Source of the DNA: Cryptomeria japonica
Lineage: Eukaryota; Streptophyta; Pinopsida; Cupressales; Cupressaceae
Direction: 5' to 3'
Assembly: GCF_030272615.1 (NCBI RefSeq)
Contig: NC_081415.1
Location: 603,965,644-604,029,643 of the forward strand
DNA: 64,000 nucleotides
Part shown: positions 48,070-59,808 of the stretch, piece by piece
How the letters are laid out: each line of letters begins with the position of its first letter
How positions within the stretch are numbered: the stretch's first letter is position 1
The notes under the pieces: generated by a model
Databases searched by the model: none
What the model was told of the DNA's origin: nothing
Seen by the model: only the letters and a program-made list of their open reading frames with translations
Program-made: the position numbers and the translations under genes

Positions 48070-48087
48070 TTCACGTCAGGTTCACCA
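48070..48087 (-). other. Primer-binding site of C (tRNA not identified)
   Basis: Minus strand TGGTGAACCTGACGTGAA, three bases from the LTR. Begins TGG as expected. It is neither the Met site of A, B and G nor the common Asp/Lys/Arg-type gypsy sites as I know them. Confidence 0.6.
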
Positions 48088-48090
48088 AAA

Positions 48091-49720
48091 TGTGTGGGGG
48101 AAAAAGTGAGACTAGGTTAACATGCCCTAATCCTACCTTTTGACACACATTACGGAATATGAAAGAGCCTAGAGATATCGCACAATTGGCTACTTCTTTT
48201 GGTGAAAGAGAGAGCCACGGGATATCTATTAGGATTTCTATTCCCTTGTTGAAATTGTAAGATCAAGTAATGCAAGTTCAAACCCTAATCCCAAAATGCA
48301 AGTATGAACTAATAACAAGATTGCAGAATTGAGATTAAACAATGAACAGCTGTAAAAACAAGGATGAAATAAGAATGCAAATGTGTACCCGGAGTCAAAA
48401 TCAGACTGAAAATGTTCGGGATGGGGGCGCGGGCACCACTATCTTGAAAACTGCACTGGAAACTACTGTTCTGCACTCTGGAACACTGTCGGAAAGCTGT
48501 CTGAAAGCTATCTGTCCGGAGGACCAGGGCGCCCAGCACCTCTGTCCCAGGGACCAGGGCGCCTAGCGCCCCTGTCCTAGTCTTCTACTCTGCAATTTGA
48601 TACAGAGTGCTATCTCAACCTTCTCTCTCCTGATCTGTATCCCGCGGCGTCGTCTGAATCCCGAAACCTGCAATGATATCTGAAAAAGGGTGTATGGGTG
48701 GCTATATAGGGTTTTGCCTTAGTCAAACCCCCACTTCGGTGATTTCCACCTCCACGAATAGCCAAGTTGTTTTGTAAAATGTATTGTGTGTGCAGACCTA
48801 GTGTGTGTGCAAGGTCCTAAAATGCAAGAAAGCAAACTAGAGCAACCTAGAAAGTAAACCCTAATTGCTTGTAAATGATAACGTAAATGCTCTGAATCAA
48901 GATGCAAAGTGATCTAGAGCATGAATAAATGATGTATTGAAGCTTATGTAAAGACATGAAAACAACATGAAATCATACCCAACCCTCAAGGGAGGAGTAC
49001 AAGCCAATCTTCAGTCGGTAATCTCCTATTGTTCTTCAATGTCTTCCAAGCCCTAAATGGATGAATGGAATTGATAAATGCTTGATAGAGGGATGTTGTA
49101 AGATGTTGAAGTCTTCAAAGATCTGCTCTTTCACTGCATATGAAGTTCCTGAAAACAAAAATCCGATCCTTTCAAATGAAGAAAGAGAGTTCTTATGTAT
49201 GAAACCCTAGGTTGCAATTTCGTCTTTTGGCCGACCTAGAGATTGAATATCCCGCCAATTTCTTGGGGTTAAGCTTTATTTTATGATTGGATCGCGCTCC
49301 TAAAATTTCAGGAAAAATGTCTGGGACAGTGTGCACTCCGGGCGCCATGGTCCTGACAACTTTTCACCAAATTTTCAGGACCATCAGATATGATGATTTT
49401 AGAGAGAATCCCGAAGTTACAGGTGATTTCGAGATGTTTTGACCCCCGAAATTAAGCCCCCAAGCTCAGAATAGGGCCTAATTAGGGTTTTTGATTAAGT
49501 GATGTATTGGAGGAATAAAATGAAAGGGGCACGCTTTAATGAAAGGGCCCAACTTTGTGATGTGGAAAATGGTGAAATAGCACCTTTAGACCTAATTAAT
49601 CTGATTAATTAAGTGCTAAAGGGGAAATGTAATGCAAAATGCAACTGTGCCAAGGCGGGTGCTAAACTAGGTGTTAAATTGTACCGCTTTTAGCAAGTGC
49701 GTACAATTTATGACGTTACA
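48091..49720 (-). repeat. 5' LTR of C
   Basis: 1630 bp, TGTGTGGGGG to CGTTACA. Nearly collinear with 36918-38579; lacks one 30-bp GC-rich unit. Confidence 0.9.
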
Positions 49721-49725
49721 AGATC
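49721..49725. repeat. Target-site duplication of C, right copy
   Basis: agatc, identical to 36913-36917. Confidence 0.9.
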
Positions 49726-50467
49726 CACAGATGTGAATGACCTTGTTAGAGGATTTACAAAAGGCTTTTGGGCCTATCCGGTTAAGGGCTACAGACTTGT
49801 CAAATATGTGAGTAATCAAAAAGTGTTTGATCTAGCTAGTGGCATAGACTGCTTGGTTAGATCCTTGGTAGCTCGTTCCTAATGCACTCTAGCATTACTT
49901 TAGTCTTCTACACATTCATATTCTCTCCAACTCCTCAATCACCTTAAACCCTAGCAACAACATAAACTTTCTCTATATCTACATCAACAACCTAAAACCT
50001 TAGACATGATGTCCTTATAAAGGAATCTGATTTCATGTCAGTCCAATAGGATTACATAACAATTTCCTAGGTTCAATGAACCTGGACATACTTGGTACCA
50101 TGACACAAAAAGGAACCGTTTAGTTGTCGGCACTATCAAACAATTGGTGGATGGTAACTGATCATAGAGTATTACCGGTTCATACAAAATGCCAGTTGCT
50201 GGTTTGACAAAAATGAAGACTGTTAAAAATGTGTTATGCCACTTTAGTCCCTCGTACCACTTGGTATTCACAAACCGCTTGGGGTCAACATGCCACTTTA
50301 GATGGGGAAACACATTCTGCAAAACATCAATAGTCTAAAGACTATAATACAACATACTAGTTGGAACAAATACTGGTTGTGCTCAAACTCATACATATAA
50401 AGACAATCTTAATGCAAGTGTGTGTCCATCAATGACAATCACAACATAAACATCAAAAATACCAACA
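49726..50467 (-). repeat. 5' LTR of B, right part
   Basis: Continues the B LTR after C. Its last 300 bp match 30894-31211 and it ends CCAACA at 50467, followed by the atata candidate duplication. Confidence 0.75.
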
Positions 50468-51532
50468 ATATAACCAGTTGTTTTTTCTTAGCATATGTGA
50501 ACTTTTAGTAGTGGGGAAAGAAGGAGGAAACAAAGACTGTTCTAGATTCTCTTCTATCATAGTCGTGCAAATGTTGGATTCGAGGGGTATTTCCTTCCTC
50601 ATTTCCTCTCACATCAGGTATGTATCTATTCTATATCTGACTGAAATGAAAAGGTTAATCATGTATCACTAATTGATTGTGGAAATAATACTCATTAAAA
50701 GAAAAAGTAAAGTGAATTGAAAAGAATCTTGCTCTGATAGCTGTGAACATACTATCATGCCTAACTATGATTATTCTGTCTTGCATAGCCAAGTAAATTC
50801 CGCCTTAAGTAGCTGATGTATAGCTATTGCAAAATCATGATCTTTCTTGTTAAGATAAATTGTAGAGCCTAAATGATTTACTCATTCATTATCAAGTCTT
50901 GAACTTAAGGAAGATAAATTTATTCACAGATATAAATCATGATGACATTTTGTTACTTTTCATCGAATACACTGTCCTACCTTATTCATAAGAAAATTGA
51001 ATACTGCATTCATATCTTGTGCATAGTATGGTTGAGTAGAAACCTCAGAGCATTCACTATAGAATACGATTTCTAGCCCATGAGGGCATAATAGCCGATT
51101 ATTGCAGCTATTCTATGTTTATTTATTTTCCACTCTTAACTCATAGTTCAACTGAATATGGTTCATCTTGGAATCAATGCACATCGGTTATAATAAGATT
51201 ATAACCAGTCTCCTTTGTTGCAAGACCTGAAGAAGGATTCTTATCATCAATTAGATGCATACTTGTGGGAATATACAAAGACAAAAAAATATATTAGAAC
51301 CATATTTTTTGTTGAGTCATAATATGATGTGTCAATTTAGCTAAAGAAGGGAGCCAATGTTGTATTAGGTTTAATTCCATGATGATAGTTGAAGCTTGTT
51401 AGAGATAGGGGATTTGTAGCAGTTGGCTTGTTAGGTTATGTCATAATCCCATGGAGGTCCTTGTAAACCGTTAATGTCAGTAGACATGAGACTGTTATGT
51501 AACGAATTGGATCAGCTAAACCTAGAAGTTCT

Positions 51533-51726
51533 ATAACCAATGAATCAACTGACTCAAGTGTATGTTAATTATCTTATGATCGTCATTTATGACCATTATT
51601 CTTAGTAGACATTAAGCAGTTCGATAGATAGTTGGTTTGTAAACCAGTGAGTTAGCTGGCTCAAGTGTATGCTATTTATCATATGATGGTCATTAATAAC
51701 CATTATTGTTAGTACACATTAAGCAG
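51533..51726 (+). repeat. Two tandem copies of a roughly 107-bp unit
   Basis: Units share ctcaagtgtatg, atgatsgtcatt and ccattattsttagta.acattaagcag; the copies start near 51533 and 51639. Confidence 0.8.
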
Positions 51727-52434
51727 ATGGCTTGTTTAGATGGCTGGTAACTAGTGATTTTGTTGAGCTCAAGAATTGGATGTACAAGTCGAGCAAGGGA
51801 GGTGAACACTAACAACGCATTGCTGCTTGCAATGTTAAAACCTTGGCCAAGATGGTGATGCTTTATCTAAGTGATTATTAGATCACATGAACTAGATACA
51901 CCTACTAGTCAAATGGTCATAGTAGTTAGGGGTTACCTATAGTGTGTGATTGACTAGTTGCGTGTAGGTTTTGAACACCAAGATCAGATGGCCAGATGTA
52001 AAAGAGACCCAATCCTTAGAATGCACCCTCATGAAGGGTTGGGTCTCTTCCAATTGGAAGGAACATGGGAGACTAGCAAGTCTACGATTGAATAGAGAAG
52101 CCCTTGATGATGCTCTCCCTATTCCAAACTATGTTGAGGCTTGATACAAAAAGTTTCTATTGGAAAGTTAAATGAATTGTAACCTATGAAGTTTCCATTT
52201 GAATTCCTTTCTCATATTGATTAGCTTAATAATATTTGTTCAATATTTTTTATCATTAAAAGATTACCTTCCTTTTAGATAGATTAGTTATATTCTTAAT
52301 ATGTTGAAGAACATTTAGTTAGTTTTCTCCTTCAACTGAAGTAGTTATGTTTTATTTTGAAATGCTCAATTTTTTATCTTAATATAGATCACAATTTATT
52401 TTCTTTAAGTATAGAATTAATGGAATATTACATA

Positions 52435-52446
52435 TGGTATCAGAGC
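52435..52446 (+). other. Orphan copia primer-binding site
   Basis: TGGTATCAGAGC preceded by ...attaca-ta, as at the end of a copia 5' LTR. No matching gag follows and no LTR pair was found; a start near 51398 (TGTTAGAG) is only a guess. Confidence 0.45.
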
Positions 52447-54874
52447 AACCAAGTTTGACATTGAACCTCAGGCTTTCCACCTATAAACAATAAGGTAGAA
52501 AACTGAAATGAAGCATTTTAGTGAATCTTGAAAGTGGATTCGAACCATTGTGGATTACTGCATTTTTCTGTAGGCAGTTGCTTGTGATATTATCTAAATG
52601 AGATAAGGCTACTTGTGTTCTTCCAGTAAAACTTTGTGTTTCATATTGTAGATTTGAATAAAAGATTTACTTGCGAATTGTAATTGTTCCTCATATTTCT
52701 TCTTGGGATGGTCTCTTAAGGTTAGAGTTAAATTCATTCAAGTAATTTACAATAAAGACATCTAAGTAGAGCTCATAAGAAACAATAATTGACAGACTCA
52801 TCGAGAGGTGGTGGGTTTAAAAATTTTCTCATAAGTTTACACAATAAGTCCTAAAGAAATATAAAGACTCTGTAGCCCAAACAACAAAGAAAGACATTGG
52901 TCATCTATAAAACACAACCCATCAATTCATACTTTCACATAAAGAATAATAGGAGTAGTTGAGTAGGAATTATAGGGTAAATTAGCAATAGTGTATATAT
53001 AAATTTCAAGCACCAAGATCTAATAGCTTCTACAACAACAATCTTGAACTCATTTGCTATATCTCCATTCTAGGAACTGATGCCATTCTGAGATAGGGGG
53101 AAGTCAGATCAAGACACAAACTGCTATAAAAAGAATTAGTTGAAGGAACAACTAGTGAGTAGGTATACCTGCCTAGGTCCTGCAGAGCCTAAAGTGAGAG
53201 AGTTAGTAACCAAATAGGTTTACTCTATAAGTTGGCCAAGTCAATTAGAGGGTTTGATCATAGGAGTTGGCATTGTCTTAGAACCTATCCAATCTATTGA
53301 TTTGAGACCCAACATAACCCTAGCATAACTTCTAAAAACTGGCTATAAATGGTTCTTTTCATTTGAAACAGAATGCAAACCCTAAAATCACATGAAAGCT
53401 TATACTTTTAGCTTTCTATTTCCCTCCAAGATATGCATGAAATTGATTTTCTTGATAATCACATGGAAGGAGGCCTTTAGAAAACTTTTGTAAATAAATA
53501 AAGAATTTTATTTGTCTTTACATCTTTTGAATTAAAATGCCTTTTCAAGTGAATTATTTTCCCTCCAAACCTTGCATTGTGAAATCTCATCCTTTTAAAT
53601 AAGCTCAACCTTATAAACACCTTCAAGGTATTTAATAAATCCTTTCTCTACACTTTCCTAAATTCATGATAAGACATGAGGTATATAATAATTCTATATT
53701 TATCTCTTGAAGTCAAAAAATTGGTAACAAAGTCATGCCTTCAAACCTTAATTTTTAGATAGTTAAATGTCCATTTTACATTTCTAAAAAAATTGGAGGT
53801 CTTATGATATTACACATGATGGCTACATGCTGACAAAGTTACCCCTCACAACTACTAGTGCCTCTCCCTAATAGGGTATTTACATGAAAACCCAAGTCTA
53901 GCTATGTCAAACCCAAGTTTGACTCCTTCAGACTCAAGTTAATCATTGGTCACATGTAGAACATGCATTTGTAGACTTGAATGACCTTCCCTCCAAAGTA
54001 TTTTCTTTTGGAAAAAAAATTTCTTTCATGAAGTCACATGAATGTGCTTCTTTTCTAAAGTTTTTACAATATAATCATAAGAATATAGCCCTTCTTTTCA
54101 TTTATAAGGTACATTTGAAACCTTTTGGAGCCTTTTAATGAGATTTCCAAAACAACAAGGACCTAGGACCTTAGAAAAGACTGGAATAAGCTTCAGGATA
54201 TTAAAATTTAGACTCAAGCATGAAGATGCTAACAACAAAAAACCCCCTATTAAATGCAATTGACATATAAATGAAAATTGGATAACAAAAATAAATAGGG
54301 ATATAACATTAGTTATTATAATAATATCATATGTGAGAACAACCAATATTAAAATAAAACCAAATGATATATAGGATTTGGTCATATATGTATATGTAGA
54401 TATATAGATATATACATAATATGTATATGTATATGATGCTCTACAAAAATAAGGATAGTTAGAAAAACCTATTTGATTGCTACACACACAAAGAGAAGCA
54501 CAAGAAACAAATGTTACTCATTAGGGCTAGAAAATCAAAGATTAAACACTATCCTAATCAAGCATATCAAGAAAGAATATCGAGAAAGACACTACACAAC
54601 AAATAAAAAGCTTAATGAATCTAAGAAAAGTTGAACTTTGTGGTCTAACTACCAGAGATAGCAAGAAACTCTCCAACCAAAGCAGGGGAGACAAAACCAA
54701 CAATCTCTATTGGGGAGGAGCTCAAGACCCCAAATTTGAAGAAATAAACAGAGCTAAAGTAAGTGAATTGGATAACAACAAGAATGTAAAGTGCACCCCT
54801 GATTTGCTAACCAAAATGCTCAAAATTAAATGAAAATATTTAATGAATACACAAAACTATATACATATGCAGGA

Positions 54875-55323
54875 GCACCATGGTTGAGATGGTCCAACTC
54901 CCTAGTCTCACTCTACGACTAAGCTCATGCCATATCTAAATAAAAGACATCTCAAATACATCATCGGTGGAAAGCTGCAAAATGCCATTTTCATACATAA
55001 GCAAGACATACACAATTGGGCACAATCACCAAGAGAACAAAGTGTATTTGAGATCATTGTCCTAATTGTGGTGTGGTCACGAAGAGGTTGACAAATTTAT
55101 GGTGATCTCTTCGTGACCACACCACAATTAGGACAATGATCTCAAACACACTTTTTACCGTTCTCTTGGTGATTGTGCCTAATTGTGTATGTCTTGCTTA
55201 TGTATGAAAATGGCATTTTGCAGCTTTCCACCGATAATGTATTTGAGATGTCTTTGATTTAGATATGGCATGAGATTAGTCATAGAGTGAGACTACGAAG
55301 TTGGACCATCTCAACCATGGTGC
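54875..55323. repeat. Long inverted repeat able to form a hairpin
   Basis: Left arm 54875-55086, loop 55087-55106, right arm 55107-55323. Arms of about 212 and 217 bp are near complementary throughout; the innermost 60 bp (tcacgaagag/ctcttcgtga outward) are almost perfect. Outer ends are gcaccatggttgagatggtcc and its complement. It could be a foldback/MITE-like transposon or the source of a long hairpin RNA; no clear target duplication was found. Confidence 0.9.
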
Positions 55324-55914
55324 ATCTGATCATACTAGCTTGAAACCATGTGCCTCATATTAGCCTCAAACATATGCCCTACTGGTAGGTGGTGGGGATA
55401 GAATATCATTCGCTATACATATCAATGACTGGATAATAATAAATTTTTTTTGATAAAAATTATCATCATTGAAATTGCGACGAATATGAAGCTTTTGACC
55501 GATGATGTAATCGGCGGACATACAATGTTCTCATCAGTGAAATGTTCTAGAGTCGTTGCACTTCCGACTCAAATCACACAAACATACGACGAGGATGCTA
55601 TATGTGCGATGACACTTCGTAGTTGGATGGTCATCGATGTCTCTGAATGGACCGATGATACAAGCATCGGACAAACAACATCACTGTCGGTGTGAAGTTC
55701 CAAATCATCGTCAACTTTGCGTCAAAATCTACTGATTCCGATGACTTCTTTGACCATCGGTGGAGTCCATTGGATTGTTGTATTTCCAACGGGCATGGCA
55801 TCATTGACCAATCTGACACTGAGTTTTTGATAGCTGATTTTGTCGGCACTCTGATGAAAATTAGTCACAAATTCGACAAACGATCGTCGAAAATCAACTC
55901 TGAATGTACTAGTG
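55324..55914. other. CG-richer block without genes
   Basis: From about 55450 the sequence has many cga/tcg/gatga words unlike its AT-rich neighbours. ORFs on both strands (55450-55922) overlap and are not supported. It sits where the first part of the E2 5' LTR would be expected and may be a variant LTR start. Confidence 0.4.
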
Positions 55915-57459
55915 AAGTTTGATGCAGATCAACGACTGTCGCTATACTATGATGGGAAACTGCTCACCAGTTAACCATCATGACATGGTGACCAAGTGGT
56001 CAGACCCAGTAGGAGAGTAGCTTAGGAATGATTAATGGGTGAGCAAGTCCGAGGAAGATCGATGGTGGTCGTTGATCCCTATTACAAAATAGATCGATGA
56101 ATAACCTTTGCGACTCAGCGACAAAGATGTTGAAAGTTCATTCTTGCTAAGGTTGCAGGACAGGTGGTGCCTAGAGGGACTCACGACCAATCCAGCGGTG
56201 ACACGTGGTAGGCCACAAAGGGAAAAATTCAAACTTAAATATATAGTTTCAGACTATAGTACAAAAATGCCAAACTTTAAATGGCTGACCTGCATGAGAG
56301 TTTAATTCACTAGCAGGTTATTTTTTGTCCAAATATACAAGTATTATATATAATTGGAAATCTCTCAATAAAAGGAGTTTATTTCTATAGTTAGTTGTAG
56401 CACATGTCAAGTATCTCAAGAGTAGTTTCCTTGGGATTTCAGAAATATTTTTTAGTTTGTCAAAGAAATTTTTTTGTAGGCCAAGTGTGTGAGCAGTAAA
56501 TGCAGAAAGATTTGGGATAGTGGTCATTATCAGAGATGAAATTTGGAATTCTCCTCTCTTCTTTCTTATTCTGGGGTCTTCTCATTTTGTAGGGGTTCCA
56601 ATTTTTGAAGAAATTCTCGGAGGGAGATTTCCAAGAGGGGTTCCATTTTTGCATGTAATTTACTTAGTTGTAATGGTTGATGATGCTATTCTTCGGTCTT
56701 TGAATAGATACATTTCACATATTGTTTCTTAGTTGCAGGTCACATATATGTAAGGCATATATACAGTTGCATTGGATTGTCTTCAAGCATTCTTTACTTT
56801 CAATAAATCCAGTCTTCAAGGGAGTTTGGGTTTGTCCTCTCAAAGTGGGAGTGTAATAGGTGTTTTTAAGTACTTTTAAAGGAAGAGTTTAAATTTTGTG
56901 AACAATCATTTTGGATTTGGGTCAATGTTTGGATGTGAACGATCCTTTGATTGAGTCTAGAATGTATTAATGTCAGGCAGTAATATAGGGATATCTTTTT
57001 CAATGAATCTGATGTGCAGCTTGGATTCCATTTGTGTCTATTTGTATTGACTCTATGCCTGGGTTAAAGAATTGATCTATTATAGCTAGAAGTTACTTGC
57101 ATCTATTTTAAAATCAAATTAAATATCCTTTTATTTTTATGTTTGTAGATTTAGTTTGTTCCACCTATCTCACACTTCAACTTAGTTGAGATGTCAATGT
57201 AGATTTAGCCAATTTGTAGTAACCTCCTAGTTATTAAGCCTTTTGAGATTCATCTTCTTATTGTTGATGCTACCATAGGCATGTAATGGGTCTGAGTCAA
57301 TGCATCAAAGGTACACCCACCTAGGTTTTGCAGAGCTTGAAGAGTAGAAGGATTCAAATCCTTTTTATGTTGTCCAAGTCCTGAAGTTCTTCATTGTATG
57401 AAGTTGGCTATTTCATAGATAAATTGTAGGTAAACTTGGTTTGCTAATTTTTGAGAACA
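55915..57459 (+). repeat. 5' LTR of E2 (truncated or variant start)
   Basis: Matches 60695-62233 throughout, ending ...ttgagaaca. Confidence 0.75.
56520..56732 (+). other. LTR-borne 70-codon ORF, left copy
   Basis: Begins MVIIRDEIWNSPL and has FVGVPIFEEIL and FPRGVPFLH. Its counterpart at 61294-61506 has the same length and frame. It may be only a consequence of LTR similarity. Confidence 0.35.
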
Positions 57460-57466
57460 AGAAAAA

Positions 57467-57484
57467 TGGTGACTATGCTGGGGA
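57467..57484 (+). other. Primer-binding site candidate of E2
   Basis: TGGTGACTATGCTGGGGA, seven bases after the LTR end. It resembles the Asp-type site of plant Athila/Tat elements at about 13 of 18 positions (compared from memory). Confidence 0.5.
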
Positions 57485-58009
57485 CAAAGATGTAAAATTC
57501 TGTCAAATCAAACCCATGAGTCTAACCAAAATTCATTTGGGGAAGAGTCTCAGAAGTTTAGAAATCTGAAAGTTACTTTCAGATTTGAAAGTGTATACCC
57601 TGGAAGGTCTTGCTACTTTGAAATGTGAAAATTATTATGTGACTTTGTTGCATGTCAACTACCCAAAAATCTAAAAGTGTTTCAGAGTGAACATCAGTGG
57701 TTGAAATTTTATTCCTCTTCAAGGAGGTGGCAACTCTATAAGAATGAACCTAAGATTTGGAGGTGTTCTTCAAATTTTCAGTCAAAGGTGAAGTGAATAG
57801 CAGCAGCAAATTAACTCCAGGTATTCCTCATTGTTGAGATAATTATTTGTTTCTTATAAGGTGAAAAGGTCACCATTGAAAGGGAAAAAATTCTACACTT
57901 TACATACTTTATGTTTTGAAAAAGTTTTAGTTAAGTGATGGGAGAAGTGTGTACGATTGTGAAAATTTGTGACTACATGTGTTTTGAAAAGAGTTTGTAA
58001 AACAGTAAG

Positions 58010-59590
58010 ATGCATTGTCCAAGTAATGGTTCAGTAGATGTTAAAAAATTGATTGATCTAGAGGTGGTTCCTAGATCTCCAAATCTTTTGTCAAATGTGA
58101 AAGAAATTGATAGAGAGATTGAAGTATGTCTTCAAAAGATCCAAGATAATTTTATCTTGCTTTTAAGAAATAAAGTAGGAAAAAGAAAGGAAGATCACCA
58201 TGTCTTTTATGAAAGATTTATAGCTGCATTAAATGAGCTTTTAGCTGATGCTAGATCCCATGAGTCTATTTGGATTGAGTTATTCTTAGAGCTTGATGAG
58301 CCTGACTCAATTAATTGGTCTACAACCTTGAGAGAAGAAACTGTTGCACATATGAAAGAATGGATAGATGAGATTGAAGTGACTAGATCTGAAAATATAC
58401 ATAGTATTGAGTATAGTGATGGAGATAAATCTGTGAGTGGAGATATCTCTTATGATGCTGAGGATGACTCTTATTCTCAACATAACAATGCAGATGTGTA
58501 TTTAGAGCAGGAAGAAAATTGTGAGAGCATAATTTGTTGCTCAAATAATCATGAGCCTGTTGAGGTTTCAGATTTGAATAATATAGATCATCTTGTTGTT
58601 AAGTTCAATCCACAAAATGTTTGCAACCAAGGTTTTGAAACTATGTTGCAACATATAGCAGCACTTTATGATCAGCATGATAAAGGTTATGATGTAGATG
58701 AAAGTTGTTCTAACGATAAAATAAATGTGCATAAAGACATGAGAACAAAAGATTTAATGCCTACATCAGATTGGGACAATGTTTACAGCACAGAAGGTAA
58801 AGCCAAGGAAAATGAAAATGAAGGAGAAGGTTCACTAAGTAGTGAACAAATCTTAGAACTCTTAGCTGTTGATCTTTAGAGGTATGCATCCAGAAATGTC
58901 CCCAATCTCTCATACCCAATCGGTATACATTTTGATACTGATGATATTTTTGAGGGTGTGCAGTATGATACATATGATATTGATTATTTCCCTACATTTG
59001 AGTTGAATAGTAGACAAGATTGAAATGTGTATAAGGTTGATAGATGTAATAATGTGGATTCATTTGCTGATATGAATTCGAAGTTTAAATCTTATGCTAA
59101 TCTTGGTGTTAAAAAAGAAAGACAAATCTCCAGTAGTTTTCCTATATTTGCAAGTGGTACATGAACCATTGATAAGTGATGATACATTTTCATGTTTGCA
59201 AGAGGTTGATAGGAATTGTGATCAACAAGATGAATTGTATTCATTTTATGAGGAAATGTTCCTCTCTAGTTTGCAAGACAATATTAAGGATGAGTTTTTT
59301 TCCTTTTGTGCAAAGTAGTGGTCAGCATGTGCCTGATGTTCCCAGCTTTCAGAGGGAGTTGTATTACTTTTCTTTTCAGTAGGGAAATAATTGTAGGCAA
59401 TATGACAATTATGTGTCATTTGATGATTAGCATTTCGAAGTGGATTTTGTTTTTCAAAGATTGATTGATTATGAACATGCTGATTATCTTTTATGTGATG
59501 ATATGATGGGAAGTTGTAGGGTTTGTGATTAGGCAGATGTAAATGAAATGTCGAGCTTACCCTTGATTCATTGAAATGAGAATCATGTGT
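58010..59590 (+). pseudogene. E2 internal ORF, unknown acidic protein
   Basis: Open 58010-58879 (289 codons), starting MHCPSNGSVDVKKLIDLEVV. Residues 30-125 look helical (EVCLQKIQDNFILLLRNKVGKRKEDHHVFYERFIAALNELL in two pieces), followed by Asp/Glu/Ser-rich sequence with repeated EE and DD. Similar acidic protein-like sequence goes on past the TAG at 58877, with a second frame 59094-59318 and a third to about 59590 containing several TAG. No zinc knuckle, protease, RT or integrase motif is present. It occupies the gag position after the primer site. I do not recognise it; it may be a diverged gag-like or an acquired gene. Confidence 0.45.
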
Positions 59591-59808
59591 TTGATAGAGG
59601 TAAGAATTGACTTCAATTTTGATGGCCCGGGGCCATATGTAAATAATTTCTATTGTACAGTTTCTTTACTTCAGTTTTGTGGTTTTCAATAAGGAGCCCC
59701 TATTTTTTGAGAAGAGGAAATGATCTATTTTTGGGTGGTTTGCGAAACCAAAGATTCTAAGTTCATGTGTTGATCTTGCAATCAATCATTCCCAGTTAGA
59801 GCTACTAT

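Larger units (their letters stand above)
36918..49720 (-). mobile_element. Element C: Ty3/gypsy retrotransposon, Tat type
   Basis: 12.8-kb element in minus orientation inside the B 5' LTR. LTRs 36918-38579 and 48091-49720 differ by only a few percent by eye and are flanked by a perfect agatc duplication. Order on the minus strand: atypical gag/protease, RT, RNase H, a second (archaeal-type) RNase H, integrase, then a long 3' region that holds an antisense gene. RT and the extra RNase H between RT-RH and integrase mark the Tat lineage. Stops and small frameshifts disable pol. It is the youngest insertion in this nest. Confidence 0.9.
30894..50467 (-). mobile_element. Element B: LTR retrotransposon without pol, split by C
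   Basis: Minus-oriented relative of A. Left (3') LTR 30894-31211 keeps only about 320 bp; right (5') LTR is 36549-36917 plus 49726-50467 (about 1.1 kb) with C inserted in it. Primer site 36535-36546 and polypurine tract 31212-31225 are intact. Internal region holds ORF1 (gag-like, 36498-35240) and ORF2 (unknown, 34789-31499). No polymerase, protease or integrase motif was found. Net length without C is about 6.8 kb. Confidence 0.8.
50473..54870. other. Gene-poor stretch
   Basis: No supported coding region. It contains an orphan primer-site-like sequence (52435), a 107-bp tandem repeat, and at about 53800-53970 short phrases like those of F LTRs (accc tcacaact, cccaagtttgac). ORFs at 50478-50672, 54098-54487 and 54615-54833 have no family resemblance. 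Confidence 0.45.

Noticed and set aside
48070-48087. Possible tRNA gene end
   Set aside because: Only the 3' arm is present; position next to the LTR marks it as a primer-binding site.
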